The notes under the pieces are model-generated. The model saw only the letters and a program-made list of their open reading frames with translations, was not told the DNA's origin and ran no database searches. From JAXMAF01 sp046350555 (GTDB taxonomy: Bacteria; Planctomycetota; Phycisphaerae; Phycisphaerales; SM1A02): 5,150 bases of DNA. Position numbers and translations under genes: made by a program. The stretch is taken from positions 1 to 5,150 of the forward strand of contig JAXMAF010000001.1 in NCBI GenBank assembly GCA_046350555.1, in the 5' to 3' direction. Below, piece after piece: positions 5,150 to 5,150 of the stretch (the stretch's first letter is position 1; each line of letters begins with the position of its first letter).

Positions 5150-5150
5150 A

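Overview
The window is compact, GC-rich bacterial chromosomal DNA. It holds six protein genes in three transcription blocks, with short gaps and strong avoidance of TTA, CTA and TCA codons. The gene types (beta-ketoadipate-type decarboxylase, GFA protein, FMN flavoprotein, LuxR-fused hydrolase, class C-type serine hydrolase) suit a soil or environmental proteobacterium. An actinobacterium cannot be excluded from sequence alone. I see no tRNA, rRNA, CRISPR array, insertion sequence or phage gene.

Layout. (1) Positions 1-510, plus strand: the C-terminal part of a carboxymuconolactone decarboxylase-family protein. Its reading frame stays open to the left edge and carries an unusual Ala/Lys/Ser repeat ahead of the enzyme domain. 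(2) Positions 544-1930, minus strand: a likely two-gene operon, a GFA/CENP-V zinc protein followed after 58 bp by a classical short-chain dehydrogenase with a near-perfect Shine-Dalgarno sequence. (3) Positions 1931-2180: a divergent regulatory gap with a small nested inverted repeat. (4) Positions 2181-3908, plus strand: a second two-gene operon, a PPOX-type FMN flavoprotein and, 12 bp later in the same frame, an alpha/beta-hydrolase fold fused to a LuxR-type DNA-binding domain. (5) Positions 3938-5140, minus strand: a beta-lactamase-family serine hydrolase whose start lies 10 bp from the right edge.

How the genes may work together. Most products look like accessory metabolism of small organic molecules: decarboxylation of lactones, redox chemistry on alcohols or ketones, thiol-adduct or zinc chemistry, flavin redox and ester hydrolysis. 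No complete pathway can be assembled. The most interesting gene is the hydrolase-LuxR fusion. By my alignment two of the three catalytic-triad positions are replaced (nucleophile Ser by Thr106, His by Ser259), which suggests a ligand-sensing transcription regulator rather than an enzyme. It is paired with a flavoprotein that could make, remove or report on the ligand. Both convergent gene junctions carry imperfect hairpins that include the facing stop codons.
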